A stretch of 64,000 bases of DNA from Hirsutella rhossiliensis (lineage: Eukaryota; Ascomycota; Sordariomycetes; Hypocreales; Ophiocordycipitaceae), in contig NW_025408673.1 of assembly GCF_020360975.1 (NCBI RefSeq), positions 3,348,001-3,412,000 of the forward strand. Direction: 5' to 3'. Position 1 is the stretch's first letter. Each line of letters begins with the position of its first letter. The notes under the pieces were generated by a model. The model saw only the letters and a program-made list of their open reading frames with translations, ran no database searches and was not told the DNA's origin. Made by a program: the position numbers and the translations under genes. Positions 58,094 to 64,000 of the stretch are shown here, piece after piece.

Positions 58094-61000
58094 TCAATAC
58101 CATCAAGACCTCGAGGAACCATCTGATCATATGGATCCCAATGACCACTACTATCTCGATCGAAGATACAACAACAATCGCGGAAGATTTGGTCAGAAGG
58201 GGTATAGAAGGTATAGAGGCAACGCTCAACGAGGCAGCTACAACGCTCCACGGGGAAGCTTCAATAGTCAACGCTTTAACCGCCCACAAGGCCGTTACGG
58301 CCACAACCACCCGTGGAATAAGAAGTGTTTCGTCTGCAATAAGGAAGGATGTTGGTCTACAAAGCACACTGCCGAGGAACGTCAAAGATCCCGAGACCAA
58401 TACGTCGCCCACTGTCACTTCATAGGGATTACCTCCCAGGACCTTACAGCCTACGTTCTTGACTTTGAAGGTCACGAGATGGATGCCCACGATGATGCTA
58501 ACGACCCTGGGACGAGGACGACAATGAAGATAATGACAACAACCCAGAACAGTGGCACACAAGCCAAATGCTCTGCCAGCAAGCCTTCAACCATCTGATC
58601 ACAGGGGAAGACGTGTATAGCACCTCTCAAAACAACGCTACACCTGCTTCCCAATTCATGATAGAGGAGCGCTACTCAAGACTCTGATTCCAGGGCATCA
58701 TAATTGACACAGGCGCCGCGAAGGTTTCCACAGCTGGCTACGACCAATGCATCGCTCTACAACGAGAAGACCCTGCTATAACGCTCGATAAGACTACAGC
58801 AGGCCAAGCTTCTATCAAATTCGGCAACGGCGAAGCCATTCTATCCTCGGCTCTATCGCCCTTAAAACACCTCTCGGAAGGATCACATTCCATATCCTCA
58901 AGACCCCTACTCCCTTCCTCCTCTCTCTCGCTGATATGGATCGCCTAGGCATCTATTTCAACAACCTTACAGACACCATTGTCGGACGAACAACCCTCCC
59001 GGTTATCCGCAAATGGGGACATCCTTGGTTCCTCCTACCTAAGACCAACGAGGCCGCTATCGCATTCCTCACGGAGAGCGAGATCCGCACTCTTCATCGT
59101 CGATTCGGGCACCCAGCGGTCCCAAGACTTCACAACCTCCTACGGCAAGCTGGCCACAACGATGTGACGATAGATATCCTAGAGAACATCTCGAGATTCT
59201 GTCATCACTGTCAAATGCACTCTCAAGCTCCAAGACGCTTCAAATTCACCCTAAAGGATGACCAGGAATTCAACTACGAAATCGTCGCTGATGTGCTCTA
59301 CCTTGGAACCCTCAACGCCCCGTCTTGCACGTGGTAGATACAGCAACAGCGTTCCAAGCAGCCAGGTTCCTCCTATCGATGTCAGCAAAGGATACGTGGA
59401 AGCCCTCCGAGCCCTCTGGATAGACACATATCTCGGACCCCCTGATACTATCAAGCACGACGCAGGGACCAATTTTGCCTCCCTAGAGTTCCGTAACGAG
59501 GCAAAGCTTATGGGGATAACCTGCAAGCAAGTCCCTGTGGAAGCACATTGGTCCGTTGGAAAGGTTGAAAGATATCATGCCCCTCTCCGCCGTGCGTTTG
59601 AGATCCTCCACGCAGAAATCGGGACCTTCACATCCCCCGAATCGATCCTTCAAATGGCTATCAAAGCCATCAACGACAGCAGGGCCAAATGGCATTGTCC
59701 CTACGCTCCTAGTCTTTGGCGCCTACCCTCGAATGGCGTTAGATTCGCCCCCTTCTGCTACGACCCTGAAAAGGGCTGCCGCAGCCCAGAAGGCGATGAA
59801 AATGCTTCGTCAGCTCTCAGCAGAGCGGCAAGTGCAGGGCGCCTTACACACAAAGAACGGACCATCATCAACAGGCGTTATACTATCGCTCCCACTGCAA
59901 AGCGAGGTCCGAGTGTGGAGAGAAAAGCTCGGCTGGCAAGGCCCTTTAAGATTAGTGCAATTGATGGCTCCAATGTCACAATTGATACTATCAACGGACC
60001 CCAGACCTTCCGTTCCACCCTTGTTCAGCCTTATTTCCGCGACGAGACGACGATCCCTGCCCCGCTGCTGCTGCTGCGGATGATTCTGACATTCCTGTTT
60101 CTGATCCTGCGAGCGATTCTGTTCCTGTTTCTGCCCCTGCCCCTGCCCCTGTTCCTGCTCCTAATCCCCGGCGCCGCGCAAGCGAGGCCGCCCTGGTTCG
60201 AAGAACAAGCCAAAGACGACGTTCCTAGTCAAGAAGGAAGAAGATGCCTACCAACTAGCCATCAAGCTACGGGACGAAGGCATTATCACAACGCCAGGCA
60301 CCCCCTTTGAGGAATCCGATAGCACGGAGATCGATGATCTATTGGTACGAGGAGTGTTTAGCTTCGAACGCTACAATGAAGCAAAGCACGGGAACCATCA
60401 TATCTTCCGCTCCCGCATGGTCCGCGAGGTTAAAGGCAAAGAAACCAAACCATACGAGAAGTCAAGGCTCGTGGTCCAAGGGCACAACGACCAAGAGAAA
60501 ACCACCTATTGACGCAATCCCCGACAATTCAACGCGTCAGTCAACGGCTTATTTCTGCTATCTCCCCAGACCTCCTTTCTAACGGCATGACCCTCTCTTC
60601 GTGACATCACACAAGCGTATCCCCAGGCGCAGACCGAACTATTCCGCACCATTCTCACGCATCTTCCCGCCGAATTAGAAGGAAGATACCCGGAAGGAAC
60701 AATCATTCGCGTTATTAAGCCCCTATACGGAATTGCGGAGGCCGGAGTCCATTGGTTTCGAACCTATCACGGGCATCATGTCGATAACCTCGACATGTCC
60801 ACATCAACCTACGACCTATGCTTCCTAATTACGAATAAGGGACCTGATAACTTTGGGATTGTGGGAATGCAGACTGACGATACCCTTATGCTTGGCACAC
60901 AACGTTTTTCCGCGCTAGAGGAAGCGGAACTCGTAAAGGCACAATTTCGGGCAAAGCCGAAGACAACGATGACCCCGGGTACTAGCATTGACTTCAACGG

Positions 61001-61855
61001 TGCAAAGATAACCCTTCAAGACACCACTTTCCACAACGCTCTACTGCTTCAACAAAAGGGTCAAGCAGCCAAGATCGAACCCATCGACATCAAGGCATAC
61101 GATCGAGCCCAACAGTACGTGGAACAGCGTGCCCGTGGCGCGTATGTGGCTTCAATCTGTCAACCAGAGGCCTCATTCGACATCTCTATTGCTGCCCAGG
61201 TCCAAACCCTACGGAAGAGGATTGCACGACCTCAACAAGCGGCTTCAATGGCAGAAAGACCACCAGCAGCGAGGCCTAACGTATATCCCTATTGACCTCG
61301 CCAATGCCAAGCTTATCGTCTTTACCGACGGTTCCTTTGCGAACAATAAGGACCTATCGTCACAGCTAGGCTTCGTCATTGCCCTAGTCAATGAGACCGA
61401 GACCGCACGTACCAAAGACCAATTCGGGATCAAGGGCAATGTCCTCCATTGGAGCTCAACGAAGTGTAAGAGGGTCACCCGAAGCGTGCTAGCATCAGAG
61501 ATCTACGGCATGGTCAACGGATTCGATATTGGGATATCACTAGCAACGACGATACGGAAGATCACAGACCGCCTCAATCTTCCCTATCCCTAATCGTTTG
61601 CACCGACTCTTTTCCCTCTACGAGTGCCTCGTTAAGCTAGGCACAACGAAGGAGAAGCGATTGATGATAGATATCATGGCCCTACGTCAATCCTACGAAA
61701 GGCGTGAGATCACAGAAATCCGCTGGATTAACGGCGCAGACAACCCAGCAGATGCTATGACAAAGGCATCGCCTAACCGCGCCCACGAACGCCTCGTCGA
61801 TACGAATAGCCTTACGATTAGGATAGAAGGATCAGTCGAACGCCCTCCCCGCTAG
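58094..61855 (+). pseudogene. Copia Gag (3' part) and Pol, 5' end cut off by the Gypsy LTR
   Basis: In frame from the LTR edge: QYHQDLEEPSDHMDPND, an Arg/Gly/Asn/Tyr-rich segment, and the zinc knuckle CFVCNKEGCWSTKH. The protease region has a DTGAA-type site (about 58700). The integrase zinc site is LHRRFGHPA and CHHCQMHS; its core has DVLYL, TIKHDAGTNF and SVGKVERYHAPLRRA. The reverse transcriptase is degraded (LVVQGHNDQEK, VIKPLYGIAEAGVHW); the box that should be YVDD reads QTDD. RNase H has IVFTDGSFANN, SVLASEIYGM and the family's WINGADNPADAMTK near the stop at 61855. Frame breaks near 58600, 58850, 59330, 60200, 60520, 61230 and 61593. Not functional as read. Confidence 0.86.
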
Positions 61856-61880
61856 CTGCCGCTCGAACCGTCACTCTTTT

Positions 61881-61936
61881 CGCACCCTTGCGGTCGCACC
61901 CTTGCGGTCGCACCCTTGCGGTCGCACCCTTGCGGT
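61881..61936 (+). repeat. Four 14-bp tandem repeats after the Copia pol
   Basis: CGCACCCTTGCGGT repeated four times without a mismatch, each unit itself a weak hairpin (CGCA...TGCG), between the Copia stop codon and its 3' LTR. Confidence 0.95.
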
Positions 61937-62000
61937 TGCTGCTACGCTCCCGCACCTGCTGCTACTGCTGCGATTGCAGCGATAAAAGAAGATTTGCCAG

Positions 62001-62206
62001 TGTGGGAATGTAGCATATAGCTATAGTAGGATTGTAAGGGAGGTGCGCACACACGCACACGTGACCCTTAGCGTCAAGTGTATGGACCTCGGGGATCCGT
62101 GTATAAAGGGCACGTAGTGTGCCCCCTCATTCCCTTTCCTCCCTTCCTAGCTAGACATCTTGAATACAACCCATTGCGTTACTGCAGTACAGACCTCCCG
62201 ACAACA
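62001..62206 (+). repeat. Probable Copia 3' LTR
   Basis: Starts TGTGGGAATG after a purine-rich tract (AAAAGAAGA) and ends at about CGACAACA. It contains a promoter-like GTATAAAGGGC at about 62098. The 5' partner is absent because the Gypsy cut the element. The end position is less certain than the start. Confidence 0.6.
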
Positions 62207-63279
62207 CCCTTTGCTTGTGTATATGGGAATAAGATCTCCTGCCTCCCGCAGCTTATATCCAGTATACGTTCTGAAAATTGCAGCTTTTCCATTATGCTAC
62301 AGCCATCAGCGCTAAATTACCGCTTCATCGGCACGGGATACTCAAACCTTTGGCTGGAACGGCTTGGCAAGATCATGAAGTTCCTTTTCCAAGCATTGCT
62401 CTACTCCTGGGAGCCTCTCTGTCTGCTTCCATCGTGCATTTGTATTTGCGTCCAACCACGAGTATATCTGGTCGACGACGGTTCGTTCGTCGTTATCGAG
62501 GTCTTGCTGAACGACCTGGTCTTCGTCCGTGTCCGTGTAACTCATGTGGGAATATCGGAGGCGAAGCAGCTTGCGTTTAGAGTTAGCGCACATTGTGCGT
62601 ATGTTACTTGGAACAACTCACAGGTTGCGGTCGCAGCGAGACTTGACCGGTATTTTGGGTTTCTACCGACTGGCGTTTGGCGCGGGGTTGAGGCTGCCCA
62701 ACATTTTTCGAATCATGTGATTGAAGAGTCGCAGAGAATGACGTACATTTTGGGGCACGTGAGATCAGCCGGTCGGCATTTCGGGCTATCGTGCGAAGTA
62801 CGTACCTTGCAGTAGTTTTGGGGCTTAGAGCCCCCGTACTAATCATCCATTTCGCTTCGGTACTATAGATCAGAGTTTGAGGAATCGGCGCCAGCGAAGG
62901 CCACAGCACCGCGTGAGACGGTTGGCTCCGTTGGCGTCTTTCTTCTGTGTCGGCCACAGGTTACATGTACATGCTGGCACAACTACCCCGGAGGCTCAGC
63001 GAATATGCAATAAGTGGCATGCAACGGTCCCGACATACCAAAAAATAGGATGCCATGAAGCATAGGGTAGGGACATCACCAACTTGGGGGAGCTACGGGG
63101 CTGTTTGCTAGTGATATGGAGAAGGATATAAGGGATTTTCCGATGATCTGCCGGATCCCGTGACCCGCCGGACTTACACGCGAGTGCAAGTTAGACATCA
63201 ATCCACAATAACTCCACAGCAACGGGGCCAAAATTTCTCCGACTTAAAATGTGATGAAAGAGAGACTGCGAGATGTGCA
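62207..63279. other. No gene recognised between the Copia LTR and the Pogo remnant
   Basis: One ATG-initiated frame on minus (62342-62593) encodes 83 residues with an acidic stretch (YTDTDEDQVVQQDLDNDE), but no domain or splice context supports it. The rest has only short overlapping frames. The 3' end of the Pogo element should lie near 63100-63200; no terminal repeat could be confirmed with only one end in view. Confidence 0.4.
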
Positions 63280-64000
63280 TCATCCTGTTTCGCAGTCATC
63301 AAGCCATTGTGGTCGCTTGCTATTCCGCTGCGGCCGTCCCGAGCTCCGATACACCACTACCATCTCCCGATCACTCTCAACAGCCAGAAAGGGTCTTTGG
63401 GCACGAGGCGTTCGGCCGGACGGAATCCTTGCCTTCTTTGCTAAGTCATTCTCTGGCCTATCTGGCGCTTGCGATGTTACCGGAAGCTCTGGTGGTGACG
63501 GAGGAGCGACGATTATTTCGTCTAGAATCCCTGGACTCTCCTCTCGTGCATCAAAAGGCACCCGCCGGCTTTGCTGCCCCTGTTGCGGCTTTTCCCGGTT
63601 AAGATGCCCGAGGTCGTCACGAAGCTGCCGGTTAGCCTCTTTCTCTTGCTTTCTGGCTTCTTTTTCCTGCAATTTTTGCTCCCTTTTCTCCTCTCGCTGC
63701 CTCTTCCTCTCCAGCACGACCTCTTTTTGTTCTTCCGCCTTCTGCTGTCGCTGAACCTTCTGGGATTCCTTTTGGAGAGCCTTCTCTTTCTTTGGACCTC
63801 CATCGCAGCTTTCTTCACTCGAGCTTGGGCCACTTTTTGCGGACTGAAGACCTGAGCAGAGTTAGGATCCGTACGGTCAAAGAGATAATCTTTCAGAGCT
63901 GTACCACGCTGCCTGCGCTGCTTCTCATGAATGATTGCCTCACGGAGTCCCTTGTTCTCATATCTAAGCAGCTCAACCTCGGATTGAAGGCTTTCGAGAG
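63280..64000 (-). CDS. Pogo/Fot-type transposase, C-terminal part, runs off the window
   Basis: Fungal DDE transposases of the Pogo/Fot1 branch end in a long charged helix, and this is that end. Reading down from 64000 on minus: LLRYENKGLREAIIHEKQ, ALKDYLFDRTDPNSAQVF, then a Gln/Lys/Arg/Glu coiled coil (REEKREQKLQEKEARKQEK), a Pro-rich tail and RSSGRPQRNSKRP before the stop at 63280. The frame looks open up to the edge apart from one uncertain spot near 63780. The catalytic domain lies outside the window. I cannot judge whether the element is intact. Confidence 0.78.

Noticed and set aside
61881..61936. CRISPR-like array
   Set aside because: The repeats are contiguous with no spacers and lie in a fungal retrotransposon.
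62342..62593. 83-codon ATG-started frame on minus
   Set aside because: No domain, no upstream or downstream exons recognised and no repeat; cannot be supported as a gene.

Overview
The window is a gene-poor, transposon-dense piece of nuclear DNA from a filamentous ascomycete (Pezizomycotina; Sordariomycetes or Eurotiomycetes fit best). The reasons are short GT-AG introns of about 47-85 bp with CTNAC-like branch sites, a fungal sesquiterpene-type cyclase next to a P450, two FunK1-type kinases, and fungal families of Gypsy, Copia, MULE, Pogo and Helitron elements. No tRNA, rRNA or CRISPR was found.

Left part (1-11,000): three neighbouring genes look like a small terpenoid pathway: a membrane-bound wax-synthase-like O-acyltransferase (minus), a cytochrome P450 (plus) and a class I terpene cyclase (plus). 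Solo LTRs of one family sit in the spacers (2713-2891, 5612-5773) and again at 11399-11566. A FunK1 kinase follows. Middle-left (11,000-26,465): a Copia gag fragment and an oppositely oriented Copia pol meet around a short LTR. Next come an unknown gene with a chromodomain-like C-terminus, a duplicated segment around a kinase-fold gene, a second FunK1 kinase, and a MULE with perfect 94-bp terminal inverted repeats and an 8-bp target duplication. The MULE lies just upstream of a small two-exon gene.

Right part (26,466-62,206): a nested transposon stack. An outer Gypsy chromovirus starts inside the small gene's second exon. It is split by a block of about 20 kb holding two Helitron units, and again by a complete inner Gypsy chromovirus with a 5-bp target duplication (CCAAG). 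The outer element's right LTR lies inside a Copia gag gene, so its two flanks do not match. The Copia pol and 3' LTR follow, and a Pogo/Fot-type transposase C-terminus runs off the right edge.

Most notable: each Helitron unit is a divergent pair, a Rep/helicase gene on plus and a conserved unnamed gene on minus. That partner gene occurs twice, plus an N-terminal fragment and a degenerate solo fragment 18 kb away, so it looks like a genuine Helitron-linked accessory gene. Its last conserved block could be a single-stranded-DNA-binding fold.

Second: almost every long gene, in old and young elements alike, is cut by single-base frame shifts, many of them in short mononucleotide runs. The two LTRs of each Gypsy element are identical except for one G in a G-run. 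This points to run-length errors in the assembly as a large part of the apparent damage, so pseudogene calls here are provisional.
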